Positions 54,238 to 63,089 of a stretch of 64,000 nucleotides of DNA are shown piece by piece. Position numbers and translations under genes: made by a program. The notes beneath the pieces are model-generated. The model did no database searches, was not told the origin of the DNA, and saw nothing but the letters and a program-made list of their open reading frames with translations. Position 1 is the first letter of the stretch. Each line of letters starts with the position of its first letter. The DNA is from Bacteroides sp. UBA7333 (GTDB lineage: Bacteria > Bacteroidota > Bacteroidia > Bacteroidales > Bacteroidaceae): assembly GCA_002471195.1 (NCBI GenBank), contig DKPN01000047.1:62001-126000 (forward strand), in the 5' to 3' direction.

Positions 54238-56535
54238 TTAAAAACGAAGGGTTATGTTAGCTAAAACATTTGTTCCTGCCATCGGGTAAAAGCGAGGATC
54301 GGATGAAAGAACAGGAGTTGAAGCTTTATCACCTAATTGATAAATGGCTGCAGTCTGCGAATAGCCATTGGTTATATATTTTTTATTAAACAAGTTATAA
54401 ACAGTAGCACCCACAGTTATATTTTTGATGGATGGTAAAGTAAAGGTATAGTTGGCACTCAAATTGCTTACACAATATGGATCAATTGAATCCTCTTTAT
54501 TACCGAAGTTATCTAAATATTGACGACTTACATATTGAGTTTGAAGATAAGCTTGGAAACCACCGAAGTTTACACCAATATTACTACCAGCCATAAATTT
54601 AGGAGAAAAAGCAATAGGTGTATCGCCTACTGTGATTGCTGTTTGCGACCAAAGTTCCTTCCAGTTTTCATCATAATCGCTTACATAACCAACATAATCT
54701 TTGATTTGATTTTTACTTAATGTAGCATTAACATTCCAATCTAACCAACGAGTAATTTTTACTCCTGCCGATAACTCAATACCCATACGATAGCTATGTT
54801 TTACATTCTCGGCCATCAATTCGCCAATTTCGTTCAACTTACCATTCAACACCAATTGGTCGATATAATTCATGTAATACAAATTGACCCCAACAGTAAA
54901 CCGTTGGCTACGATAATTGTACCCTAATTCATAATCATACATCTTCTCTGGTTTCGGGGGAGTATTGAATAAACCATCTGTGTAGTTATTACGGGTAGGC
55001 TCTTTATGAGTTAACGCAAACGAAAAATACGCTGAATGGTTGGCATTTATTTGCCAAAAAAATCCGGCTTTGGGATTGAAAAAATTGAATGGTTCGTTTA
55101 CATTTAGTATTTGATTTCTTTCAGGACTAGCGGTCCAATCCCATTTATCGTTTGTACCATCAATGGTATATTTAATATAGCGATACTGCATATCGGCATA
55201 CGCATGCAACCCACCCACAATCTGATAATTTGCTTTCGCATATATATTGGCTTCTGTTTTTTTACCTGTATTGCGGTAATACTCATGATCGGGAGCTAGT
55301 GTACCCAAATAATTTTTTACCCAAAGCACCTGTCCGTAATGATCGTTGGTATAATGATTGGCTCCACCACCGATAGAAGCTGTCCATCGATCTCTGGCAT
55401 AATCAAAAGAGAAAACACCACCTCCAAAATGGTTGTCAACCACCTTTTTACGAATTAGGTTTTGCTTTTTAATCAGCTCCGTACCCTTTATTTCGCCCTT
55501 ATCATCAAAAACAGGAATCGAATAAGGCACTAAGCCATACTCTTTCAAAGTACGACCGTTTTTATATTCTTGATAATAACCATATCCCTTAGTATAGTGA
55601 AGCGCTGCATTCAGTTGCCATCCCGCACACAAGCGCTGGTTCAGTAATAACTGATAATGATTCTGGCGATAATAATCAATTTGATCATCGTAAAATCCAA
55701 TCACTTTGCCCTTGTTTTCATGATCATCTTTGATGGCTCCATTCGGATTGTAGGTACGATCCTCTTCTAGCTTTTTCAAACTGATGCCATCCCATGCGTG
55801 ATAGGTTTTTTCGCGACCGCCAAAAGTGATAAACTTAAGCGTAGTAGACTCTCCGAAATAAGAAGCTTGCGCAAAATATGATTTCAAATCGGACGAAGCA
55901 CGATCGCGATAGCCATCACTACCAATATTGGAGATTCGCGCATCGAAAGCCCAATGATTGCCTAATAAACCAGTACCTACACGCACCGTTTCTTTATGCG
56001 AATTGAATGAGCCATACGATCCTGATGCTTCGGCATAAGGAGTGATAGATGCATTTTGAGTGCGCATATTGATACTGGCACCAAATGCTCCTGAACCATT
56101 GGTTGAAGTACCGGCACCGCGTTGCACCTGAATATCTTCCAACGAAGAGAGAAGGTCGGGTGTATTTACCCAATATACGGAATGGCTTTCAGAGTCGTTC
56201 ATCGGAATACTGTTGGCAGTAACATTGATACGAGTTGCATCGGTACCACGCACACGAATAGAAGTATAGCCTATTCCGGCTCCTGCATCCGATGTAGTCA
56301 ATACCGAAGGAGTGTTCAGCAACAAGAACGGTAGATCCAATCCTGTGTTTTGCCTACGAATTTCATCTTTTGTTACATTAGTAAATGCCACGGGAGTTTT
56401 GGCTGTGGCACGGGTTGATACTACTTGCACCTCTTGCAAGTTTACATTTGTCAGACTATCGTTCATTGCCGTCTGTGCAAATGCAATGCTATTGGCCAAT
56501 ACCAATAAGGCGGCCATCAATACATACTTTTTCAT
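54238..56535 (-). CDS. TonB-dependent outer-membrane thiamine receptor
   Basis: A 765-residue receptor with a signal peptide (ending F-A-Q-T-A), a TonB-box-like L-Q-E-V-Q-V-V-S-T segment near 33, a plug domain (G-I-G-Y-T-S-I-R-V-R-G-T-D near 88, Q-R-G-A-G-T-S-T-N-G near 137) and a barrel ending in L-A-N-I-T-L-R-F. It lacks the SusC-type N-terminal domain. The TPP riboswitch directly in front, and the PnuT and thiamine kinase genes behind, identify thiamine or its phosphates as the ligand. It is first in a tight three-gene operon. Confidence 0.92.
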   Translation of the reverse strand: MKKYVLMAALLVLANSIAFAQTAMNDSLTNVNLQEVQVVSTRATAKTPVAFTNVTKDEIRRQNTGLDLPFLLLNTPSVLTTSDAGAGIGYTSIRVRGTDATRINVTANSIPMNDSESHSVYWVNTPDLLSSLEDIQVQRGAGTSTNGSGAFGASINMRTQNASITPYAEASGSYGSFNSHKETVRVGTGLLGNHWAFDARISNIGSDGYRDRASSDLKSYFAQASYFGESTTLKFITFGGREKTYHAWDGISLKKLEEDRTYNPNGAIKDDHENKGKVIGFYDDQIDYYRQNHYQLLLNQRLCAGWQLNAALHYTKGYGYYQEYKNGRTLKEYGLVPYSIPVFDDKGEIKGTELIKKQNLIRKKVVDNHFGGGVFSFDYARDRWTASIGGGANHYTNDHYGQVLWVKNYLGTLAPDHEYYRNTGKKTEANIYAKANYQIVGGLHAYADMQYRYIKYTIDGTNDKWDWTASPERNQILNVNEPFNFFNPKAGFFWQINANHSAYFSFALTHKEPTRNNYTDGLFNTPPKPEKMYDYELGYNYRSQRFTVGVNLYYMNYIDQLVLNGKLNEIGELMAENVKHSYRMGIELSAGVKITRWLDWNVNATLSKNQIKDYVGYVSDYDENWKELWSQTAITVGDTPIAFSPKFMAGSNIGVNFGGFQAYLQTQYVSRQYLDNFGNKEDSIDPYCVSNLSANYTFTLPSIKNITVGATVYNLFNKKYITNGYSQTAAIYQLGDKASTPVLSSDPRFYPMAGTNVLANITLRF

Positions 56536-56553
56536 TGTGAAAGTTTATAAAGT

Positions 56554-56628
56554 TTCTCTACGCCGGCATTACCCGGTTCAGATTGTATGGGTATGTTCTC
56601 AGCCCGTCATATTAAGGCACCCCTACTT
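56554..56628 (-). promoter_or_regulatory. TPP riboswitch (THI element)
   Basis: On the minus strand the leader contains AGGGGTGCC, GGGCTGAGA, CATACCC, CTGAACCGGGTAATGCCGG and CGTAGAGAA in the right order, the complete thi-box pattern. It ends about 18 bases before ATG 56535, so binding of thiamine pyrophosphate should close the start region and block translation of the receptor gene. Confidence 0.96.
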
Positions 56629-56639
56629 GTGAATCAATG

Positions 56640-56671
56640 CAAAATTAGGATAAATTCATAATGATTACAAA
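56640..56671 (-). promoter_or_regulatory. promoter of the thiamine operon
   Basis: Minus-strand TTTG (56671-56668), 20-base spacer and TAATTTTG (56647-56640): a perfect match to the Bacteroides consensus. The start near 56633 puts the riboswitch at the very 5' end of the RNA. Confidence 0.8.
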
Positions 56672-56674
56672 AAA

Positions 56675-56706
56675 CTTTCTCATTAATTCGTTTTATTATA
56701 ATTTTG
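56675..56706 (+). promoter_or_regulatory. promoter of the MscS gene
   Basis: TAATTTTG at 56699-56706, with CTTT/TTTC at 56675-56679 as a fair -33. It stands back to back with the thiamine operon promoter, the two -33 boxes only a few bases apart. Confidence 0.5.
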
Positions 56707-56743
56707 CAAACATATTTTATACATAACATTATACTATAAGACG

Positions 56744-57664
56744 ATGCAAATTGCACAATTAGCCGCAGATACGGCAAAACATATGGTAGATACAACACAA
56801 GTATCTGTAAATGAGATTGTAGACAAGGTAGCAGTAGATGGTATCGGAATGGACAATTTGGCCGATATCACACAGCAAATAATAAATGCTGCAATCAGCG
56901 CAGGAGGAAATATATTGAAAGGTATTCTGGTGTTTATTATTGGCCGTTTCATTATCAGAGCACTCGAAAAAGTTGTTCGTAAGATGCTTGATAAGCGTGA
57001 TATTGATGTCAGCGTAAAAACATTCATAAAAAGTCTTGTCGGCATTTCATTAACAATTATCCTTATTGTATCGGTAGTAGGTGCTCTGGGAGTAGAAACT
57101 ACTTCGTTTGCTGCATTACTCGCATCTGCCGGTGTTGCCATTGGTATGGCATTGTCGGGCAACCTTCAAAACTTTGCCGGTGGTTTAGTTATCTTATTAT
57201 TTAAACCTTATCGTATTGGCGAATGGATTGAATGCCAAGGTGTAGCCGGAACGGTTAAAGAGATACAAATATTTCATACCATTCTTACCACGGCCGACAA
57301 CAAACTTATTTTCATTCCGAATGGAGCATTAAGTAGTGGTGTAGTAACCAATTATACAAACCAAGCAACTCGTCGTGTAGAGTGGATTGTAGGAATCGAG
57401 TATGGTGAAGACTATGATAAAGTAGAGCAAGTGATGAAAGAGATTGTAAATTCGGACAGTCGCATACTACAAGATCCTGCACCGTTTATTGCATTACAAA
57501 AGCTAGACTCAAGTAGTGTAAATGTAATTGCACGTTGCTGGGTTAAGTCGGAAGATTACTGGCCGGTATCATTCGATATTAACAAAAAGATCTATCAAAC
57601 ATTCAATGAACGAGGTATCGGCTTCCCATTTCCACAACTTACTGTACACGAAGCTAAAAAATAG
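56744..57664 (+). CDS. mscS: small-conductance mechanosensitive channel (MscS)
   Basis: A 306-residue inner-membrane channel that opens under osmotic down-shock. After an N-terminal helical extension come three membrane helices. The pore helix TM3 is clear: F-A-A-L-L-A-S-A-G-V-A-I-G-M-A-L-S-G-N-L-Q-N-F near 121-143, followed by the beta domain P-Y-R-I-G-E-W-I-E and F-I-P-N-G-A near 192. The C-terminal alpha/beta domain ends in F-P-F-P-Q-L-T-V-H. Normal MscS size. Single gene with its own promoter and a terminator hairpin. Confidence 0.93.
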   Translation: MQIAQLAADTAKHMVDTTQVSVNEIVDKVAVDGIGMDNLADITQQIINAAISAGGNILKGILVFIIGRFIIRALEKVVRKMLDKRDIDVSVKTFIKSLVGISLTIILIVSVVGALGVETTSFAALLASAGVAIGMALSGNLQNFAGGLVILLFKPYRIGEWIECQGVAGTVKEIQIFHTILTTADNKLIFIPNGALSSGVVTNYTNQATRRVEWIVGIEYGEDYDKVEQVMKEIVNSDSRILQDPAPFIALQKLDSSSVNVIARCWVKSEDYWPVSFDINKKIYQTFNERGIGFPFPQLTVHEAKK

Positions 57665-57692
57665 ATCTCAAAAAGAATCATTTTACATCATA

Positions 57693-57730
57693 ACTATGGG
57701 CTGTCTAATTCGTTTTAGACAGCCCATAGT
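57693..57730 (+). terminator. terminator hairpin after mscS
   Basis: ACTATGGGCTGTCTAA pairs exactly with 57715-57730 (16 bp, 6-base loop), 29 bases after the stop. Only a weak T-rich stretch follows. Confidence 0.75.
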
Positions 57731-57768
57731 ATTTAATGGAGATAGGATGATTCATACCATATCAACAA

Positions 57769-57856
57769 TATTTATATCTTACATTGAGTTTTGTGATATC
57801 TTACATTCACAGTTGTGATATCATACATTCACCGTTGTGAAATCATACATTCACTA
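57769..57856. repeat. four tandem 22-bp repeats
   Basis: Units at 57791-57812, 57813-57834 and 57835-57856 share TTGTGATATC-A/T-TACATTCA with one or two changes; a more degenerate unit precedes them at 57769-57790. Copies join without spacers. Each holds GATATC/TGATATCA, a palindrome, at a 22-base (two helical turns) period. The array lies between the 3' ends of mscS and the convergent sigma factor gene. Confidence 0.75.
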
Positions 57857-57880
57857 ATATAAAGTGATATAGTTGTTTCA

Positions 57881-58471
57881 TTATATCCATAATAAAATAA
57901 AAGATAAAACCTCTAATTTTATTAAATGGCTTCGTAACTCTTCGAGTGCTTTCGAAATGTGCTTCTCTACTGTTTTTTCGCTTATATTCAATAAATATGC
58001 TATTTCTTTATTCTTCAAATTTTGAACTCTGCTCAGTTTATATACTTTCTTGCATTGCGGCGGCAACGTTTCAATAAATTCGTTTATATTATTGCTTATT
58101 TCTTTTTGAAGAAGTTCATCATGTTGATTGTAAACCATGATTTCTTCATTAATCATTTCGTCGATTGTAAGTGATTCTTTGTTTTTATATTGCATCAACG
58201 AAGAGTTTATATAATTGATAGAGCGATTGTAGATGGCACGATAAAGGTAAGTGTTGATAGGCTTACTGAAATCTATCTTATTTTTATTCATCCATATCGA
58301 CATAAAAACATCTTGAGTTATATCTTCGGCAGCTTGCCAATCATTCACAAATTTGTATGAATAAATCGTTAAGGCTTTATAATAGGTATCAAACAAATGC
58401 TCAAAGAGACCCAAGCATTCATTATCCTTTTTCTGCTTTAAATTAACGTTCTTTTCTATATTGATTTCCAT
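57881..58471 (-). CDS. ECF-type RNA polymerase sigma factor
   Basis: A 196-residue sigma-70 family factor of the Bacteroidota type. Region 2 lies at about 25-75 (L-F-D-T-Y-Y-K-A-L-T-I-Y and W-Q-A-A-E-D-I-T-Q-D-V-F). Region 4 is at about 130-185, with L-P-P-Q-C-K-K-V-Y-K-L-S-R near its start and the helix-turn-helix K-N-K-E-I-A-Y-L-L-N-I-S-E-K-T-V-E-K-H. It is divergent from the FecR gene and should direct transcription of the SusC/SusD genes once released. TATTTTTG on the minus strand at 58494-58501 is its probable -7 element. Confidence 0.92.
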   Translation of the reverse strand: MEINIEKNVNLKQKKDNECLGLFEHLFDTYYKALTIYSYKFVNDWQAAEDITQDVFMSIWMNKNKIDFSKPINTYLYRAIYNRSINYINSSLMQYKNKESLTIDEMINEEIMVYNQHDELLQKEISNNINEFIETLPPQCKKVYKLSRVQNLKNKEIAYLLNISEKTVEKHISKALEELRSHLIKLEVLSFILLWI

Positions 58472-58493
58472 ATAGTCAACTATGATGTTTTTG

Positions 58494-58541
58494 CAAAAAT
58501 AAAAATTTTTATTGATTTTAACGTAGGGTGTTTTATTTTTG
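58494..58541. promoter_or_regulatory. divergent promoters of sigma factor and FecR gene
   Basis: Minus-strand TATTTTTG (58501 to 58494) and plus-strand TATTTTTG (58534-58541, with ATTG 19 bases upstream) both fit the housekeeping consensus. The pair is therefore probably made at a basal level without the ECF factor. Confidence 0.5.
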
Positions 58542-58575
58542 TTTTGTGTTATATATATACGACTTAAATTAACAC

Positions 58576-59571
58576 ATGAGAAACATATTTATAAAATATT
58601 TTAATAAATCGATATCTGAAAGTGAAAAACACATCCTCTACACATGGCTATCAAATAGCAATGATAATAAAAGGTTTTTTTCAGAAATAAGGAATAAATG
58701 GATTGAAAACGGAGAAATCCCAATCAACGATATTAATTATACCAAAAGAGGATTTATACATTTTTCAAATCGTATCGCTGTATTGAATAAAAATAAGACT
58801 TCGAACTCGAAAGTATCAATTTTGAAAATTGCAGCGATGGTAGCAATCGTCATTTCTAGTTCGCTACTTAGTTTTTTTATTGGCCATAAAAATAGAATTG
58901 AAAACACAATAGTAATGAATCATGTATTTATGAACGAAAAAAACAAGGGCATGGTATTATTGCCTGACGGTTCGAAAGCATGGCTCAACGCAAACAGTAA
59001 ACTTATCTATCCCAATCAATTTTCGAAAGATAATAGAACCATACAATTGGAAGGGGAAGCCTACTTTGAAGTAACACGGAATGAACTTTCACCGTTCTTG
59101 GTTGAAACAAAAGAGGCATCGATCCATGTATTAGGTACATCGTTTAATGTAAAAAATTATCACGACAGTAAATACGTTGAAACAACACTTGTTTCGGGAA
59201 AAGTAGAAGTTTTTTTAGTGGATGCTGAAAAAAGTATAGTGTTAAGCCCCAATCAAAGAATAACATGTGATAAAGAAAATAAAACTTTCAAGATTGATCA
59301 AGTAAAAGCATCAGATGATATAATATGGAGAGAAGACAAACTGGTATGTATGAATGAACCTTTACATTCGATTCTTAACAAGATGCGCAGTTGGTATAAT
59401 ATTGAAATTGCCTGCAAAAAAGGGGTACAACTCAATCAGCCATTATCTCTTACAATTCGCCAAGAGAGCCCCGAAGAGATATTTGAATTATTATCGATAA
59501 TTAGCCCGATACAGTATAATATTGAACACAATAGAGTGATAATTAGCCCACGTATTACAACAAAAAAATAA
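58576..59571 (+). CDS. FecR-type anti-sigma factor
   Basis: A 331-residue single-pass membrane protein. The N-terminal cytosolic part (about 80 residues) should hold the sigma factor. A membrane helix follows at about 83-104 (A-M-V-A-I-V-I-S-S-S-L-L-S-F-F-I-G). The periplasmic FecR domain starts near 124 (V-L-L-P-D-G-S-K-A-W-L-N-A-N-S, then G-E-A-Y-F-E-V), and the C-terminal DUF4974 domain (L-H-S-I-L-N-K-M) should contact the STN domain of the SusC protein. It stands between the sigma factor and SusC genes, the standard order. Confidence 0.93.
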   Translation: MRNIFIKYFNKSISESEKHILYTWLSNSNDNKRFFSEIRNKWIENGEIPINDINYTKRGFIHFSNRIAVLNKNKTSNSKVSILKIAAMVAIVISSSLLSFFIGHKNRIENTIVMNHVFMNEKNKGMVLLPDGSKAWLNANSKLIYPNQFSKDNRTIQLEGEAYFEVTRNELSPFLVETKEASIHVLGTSFNVKNYHDSKYVETTLVSGKVEVFLVDAEKSIVLSPNQRITCDKENKTFKIDQVKASDDIIWREDKLVCMNEPLHSILNKMRSWYNIEIACKKGVQLNQPLSLTIRQESPEEIFELLSIISPIQYNIEHNRVIISPRITTKK

Positions 59572-59617
59572 AAATTGCCTATGACAAATAAATAAAAACT
59601 ATTGAAAAACACAAAAT

Positions 59618-59648
59618 AACAGGTGGTGCATAAAGCCACCCACCTGTT
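59618..59648 (+). promoter_or_regulatory. hairpin between the FecR and SusC genes
   Basis: AACAGGTGG (59618-59626) pairs with CCACCTGTT (59640-59648). An alternative inner pairing of GGTGG (59622-59626) with CCACC (59636-59640) is also possible. There is no T run. It may act as a weak terminator or RNA-processing site that separates anti-sigma from uptake gene expression. Confidence 0.5.
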
Positions 59649-59720
59649 CTAAAAACTAAACAATTGCTTTCAAGGGTAAGAGTGTGAGAGCAATAAGTAT
59701 AACTTTTAATATTCAAAGAT

Positions 59721-62700
59721 ATGGAAAAAAAATGTATGAATGGAATCATCATACTCCTTGTTAACATTAATTCATTCAGGAAAATGAAGCTAATATTTCT
59801 ATTTTTTATCATTTCCCTTCTGCAAGCGGCAGCAGTAGAAAGCTATTCTCAAACTGCAAAGATTAATCAAACTTTAAAAAACACAACTTTAAAAGAGGCG
59901 ATAAAAATTATCGAAGATAAATCACAATTTGTTTTTTTCTGTAATAATTCAGATATAGACATGGAAAAACATGTCAACATCAATAATGAAAATGATAATA
60001 TCAAAGAGGTTATAGCCGATGTTTTATCATCATATAAATATAAAATAGAAAATAATAAAATTATTTTATTAGAAGAGAAAAGTCAACAAAGCGAAAAAAT
60101 AAGTGGAGTTGTTTTAGACTCTTTCGGTCCGATTATTGGAGCCAATATTGTTGTGAAAGGTACTACAAATGGTACGATTACCGATACTGATGGAAAATTC
60201 TCATTAGAAGCAAAAAAAGGAGATATACTTCAAATATCATTCATTGGCTATATCACCAAAGATGTAGTAATAGGTGATAAAACAAACTATACCATACAAT
60301 TGGTAGAAGACTCAAAAACATTGGATGAGGTTGTTGTAGTGGGTTATGGTACGGAAAAGAAAGTTAATGTTATCGGTTCGATTGCACAAGTGGGTAGCGA
60401 CAAACTAGAAAACCGTTCTACACCACAACTATCGAATGCGCTAACAGGACAAATGGCTGGCGTAACAGTAATTCAACGTTCAGGACAACCGGGAAACAGT
60501 GGCGGAGAGATTCGTGTCAGAGGAGTTGGTTCATTTGGAGGAGATAGTAATAAATCGGATGCATTGATATTAATAGATGGAATTCCTGGAAAATTGAATG
60601 ATGTGAATTCAGAAGATGTAGAATCTATTTCTGTACTGAAAGATGCATCTACAGCAGCTATTTATGGTTCGAGAGCTGCCAATGGAGTAATACTTGTGAC
60701 AACCAAAACCGGCAAAGAAGGTAAAATATCTGTTAGCTATAATGGATATGCGGGGTTCAATAAACCTACATCTTTGCCCGAATTTGTAGATACTTGGGAG
60801 TATGCCACTTTATACAATGAAGCAGTAGGAAGAGAGGCTTATACCCCTGAAGAAATTCAAAAATTTAGAGATGGTAGCGACCCTGATAAATATGGTAATG
60901 CCCGTTATTTGAATGAAGTGTTTTCACGCAATGGCTTTCAAACCGGTCATGATGTTACACTTAATGGCGGAAATAATCAAAATAGATATATGGCATCATT
61001 TGGTTATCTGTTGCAAAACGGTATTGTAGAAAAAAATAATTATCAACGCTACAATGCACGTATTAATCTGATCAATGAAATTTTGCCGAATCTGAAATTA
61101 AGCACTCGTTTATCAGGTGTATACGGCATCCGAAAAGAGCCAACAGCACCTGGAGGTGATGATGCATCTTCGATGCTTTTACTTATCCAAAAAGCTCTTC
61201 GCTTCCCTGGCCTTACACCTACTATCTTATCTGATGGCAGCTTTGGAGCAGGTCGTGAATTGCATGGTACACCTTCTGGTTGGATAAAAAGCGACTCATT
61301 CTATGAAAATCCACAATTCTCAGTCAATGCTAATGTTAAATTAGATTATGACCCAATTAAAGATCTACGCCTTTCTGCTATCGGTGCATTCAACTATAAC
61401 AACGGTGAAGAGCGTATTTATCGTGCGACGATGAAACTTAGTGGTGATAGAGTTTTAGGCCCTTCAGAACTCACCCATAAGATGGGAAAAACAATCTATA
61501 AAACCTTTCAAGCAACAGCCGATTACAATAAGCAAATTGGAGCTCATTATTTTGGAGTTTTAGCTGGATATTCATGGGAACAAGAAGATTATAGATACAT
61601 TCAAGGTTCGAGAGACAAATTTCCTGGAAATGACTTACCTTATTTAAATGCCGGTTCACCTGATAATCAAAAATCAGTAGGTAGTGGAAATGCTTGGGCA
61701 ATACAATCTATATTTGGTCGTGTGAGATATAATTTTAGTGAACGCTATTTGTTTGAATCGACTGTAAGATACGATGGTTCTTCACGTTTTCCAAAAAACA
61801 AGAAATATGGTTTATTCCCTTCAGTAGCAGTAGGATGGAGAGTTTCAGAAGAGAGCTTCTTTAAAGGAAATGAGTCTTTAAGCTTTATCACAAATCTTAA
61901 ACTAAAAGCATCATGGGGACGTCTTGGCAATCAAAACATTGGTAATTATCCTTATCAATCGGTTTATGAATTAGGACAAAACTATCCATTTGGAGATACT
62001 TACATGCAAGGTGCTGCTGTAACAACAGCTGTTGATAGAAACATTAAATGGGAAGAAACAGAAACGATTGACGGTGGTGTTGAATTTATTCTTTGGAATG
62101 GTTTACTAACAGGTAGTGTTTCTTACTTCAACCGTAAAACTTATGATATTCTATACAAACCCAGCGGAAGTGTATCGTCAGTATTAGGACAAAAAATATC
62201 TGAAATGAATACCGGAAAACTAAAGAATCATGGTTGGGAGTTTGAAATTGGACACCGCAATAAAATAGGGGAAGTATCCTATAATATTGGAGCTAACCTG
62301 ACAATTATCAAGAATAAATTAACAACTCTAGGGGTAGGAAATGTAGAGCAGTTAAATGGATTGGTAGGAAATGGTAGTGATCTTTTCATTGGCTATCCAA
62401 TACAAATGTATTATGGTTATTTATCAGATGGAGTATTCTTAAATCAAGATGATATTAATGCATGGTATGATCAGTCAAAAGTGACTCCTAATGCTAGACC
62501 CGGCGACATTAGATATAAAGATATAAGTGGCCCCGACGGAGTGCCCGATGGTAAAATTGATCCTAATTATGATAGAGTTTATCTTGGCTCACGAATTCCA
62601 AAGTTCTCGTTTGGACTCAACCTCGGAGTTGAATATAAAGGATTTGATTTAGCAATATTGCTCCAAGGAGTTGCAGGTGTAAAAGGAATGCTTAATGAAT

Positions 62701-63083
62701 TTGCCGGATGGGCTTTCCGTGGTGATGGAAATATACAAAGATGGCAAGCCGACGGACGTTTCAATCCTGAAAGCCCAACTCGATATCCAGAGTATCCAAG
62801 ATTAGAAGACTTAAGTAATTCTAGTTCACCCAACATTGTGACCTCTGATTTTTGGACACAAGACGCCTCTTATCTACGCTTAAGAAACGTTCAATTAGGA
62901 TATACCCTGCCCAAAAGAATTTTGCAAGCTGCTAAAATCAATAATTTAAGATTATACTTACAAGCAGAAAACCCTCTATGCTGGAATCATTATAAACCAG
63001 GATGGGATCCTGAAATAAATACATCAGGAAATTATTATCCAATATTGGCTACATATACTTTTGGTGTAAACTTTAATTTTTAA
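59721..63083 (+). CDS. SusC/RagA-type TonB-dependent transporter with STN signalling domain
   Basis: A 1120-residue outer-membrane transporter. Signal peptide with cleavage near V-E-S-Y-S-Q (residues about 22-44; a start at ATG 59784 is possible). STN domain at about 48-118 (L-K-N-T-T-L-K-E-A-I-K-I-I), which in this class signals to FecR. Carboxypeptidase-like domain at about 130-205 (G-T-T-N-G-T-I-T-D-T-D-G-K-F), SusC TonB box L-D-E-V-V-V-V-G-Y-G-T, plug with S-V-L-K-D-A-S-T-A-A-I-Y-G-S-R-A-A-N-G, and barrel ending in T-F-G-V-N-F-N-F. It works with the SusD-like lipoprotein that follows. The ligand is probably a host or plant glycan; it cannot be named because no degradative genes are in view. 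Confidence 0.95.
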   Translation: MEKKCMNGIIILLVNINSFRKMKLIFLFFIISLLQAAAVESYSQTAKINQTLKNTTLKEAIKIIEDKSQFVFFCNNSDIDMEKHVNINNENDNIKEVIADVLSSYKYKIENNKIILLEEKSQQSEKISGVVLDSFGPIIGANIVVKGTTNGTITDTDGKFSLEAKKGDILQISFIGYITKDVVIGDKTNYTIQLVEDSKTLDEVVVVGYGTEKKVNVIGSIAQVGSDKLENRSTPQLSNALTGQMAGVTVIQRSGQPGNSGGEIRVRGVGSFGGDSNKSDALILIDGIPGKLNDVNSEDVESISVLKDASTAAIYGSRAANGVILVTTKTGKEGKISVSYNGYAGFNKPTSLPEFVDTWEYATLYNEAVGREAYTPEEIQKFRDGSDPDKYGNARYLNEVFSRNGFQTGHDVTLNGGNNQNRYMASFGYLLQNGIVEKNNYQRYNARINLINEILPNLKLSTRLSGVYGIRKEPTAPGGDDASSMLLLIQKALRFPGLTPTILSDGSFGAGRELHGTPSGWIKSDSFYENPQFSVNANVKLDYDPIKDLRLSAIGAFNYNNGEERIYRATMKLSGDRVLGPSELTHKMGKTIYKTFQATADYNKQIGAHYFGVLAGYSWEQEDYRYIQGSRDKFPGNDLPYLNAGSPDNQKSVGSGNAWAIQSIFGRVRYNFSERYLFESTVRYDGSSRFPKNKKYGLFPSVAVGWRVSEESFFKGNESLSFITNLKLKASWGRLGNQNIGNYPYQSVYELGQNYPFGDTYMQGAAVTTAVDRNIKWEETETIDGGVEFILWNGLLTGSVSYFNRKTYDILYKPSGSVSSVLGQKISEMNTGKLKNHGWEFEIGHRNKIGEVSYNIGANLTIIKNKLTTLGVGNVEQLNGLVGNGSDLFIGYPIQMYYGYLSDGVFLNQDDINAWYDQSKVTPNARPGDIRYKDISGPDGVPDGKIDPNYDRVYLGSRIPKFSFGLNLGVEYKGFDLAILLQGVAGVKGMLNEFAGWAFRGDGNIQRWQADGRFNPESPTRYPEYPRLEDLSNSSSPNIVTSDFWTQDASYLRLRNVQLGYTLPKRILQAAKINNLRLYLQAENPLCWNHYKPGWDPEINTSGNYYPILATYTFGVNFNF

Positions 63084-63089
63084 AAAGCT

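Noticed and set aside
57769..57856. CRISPR array
   Set aside because: The 22-bp units abut without unique spacers, there are no cas genes and the units differ from each other, so it is a simple tandem repeat.
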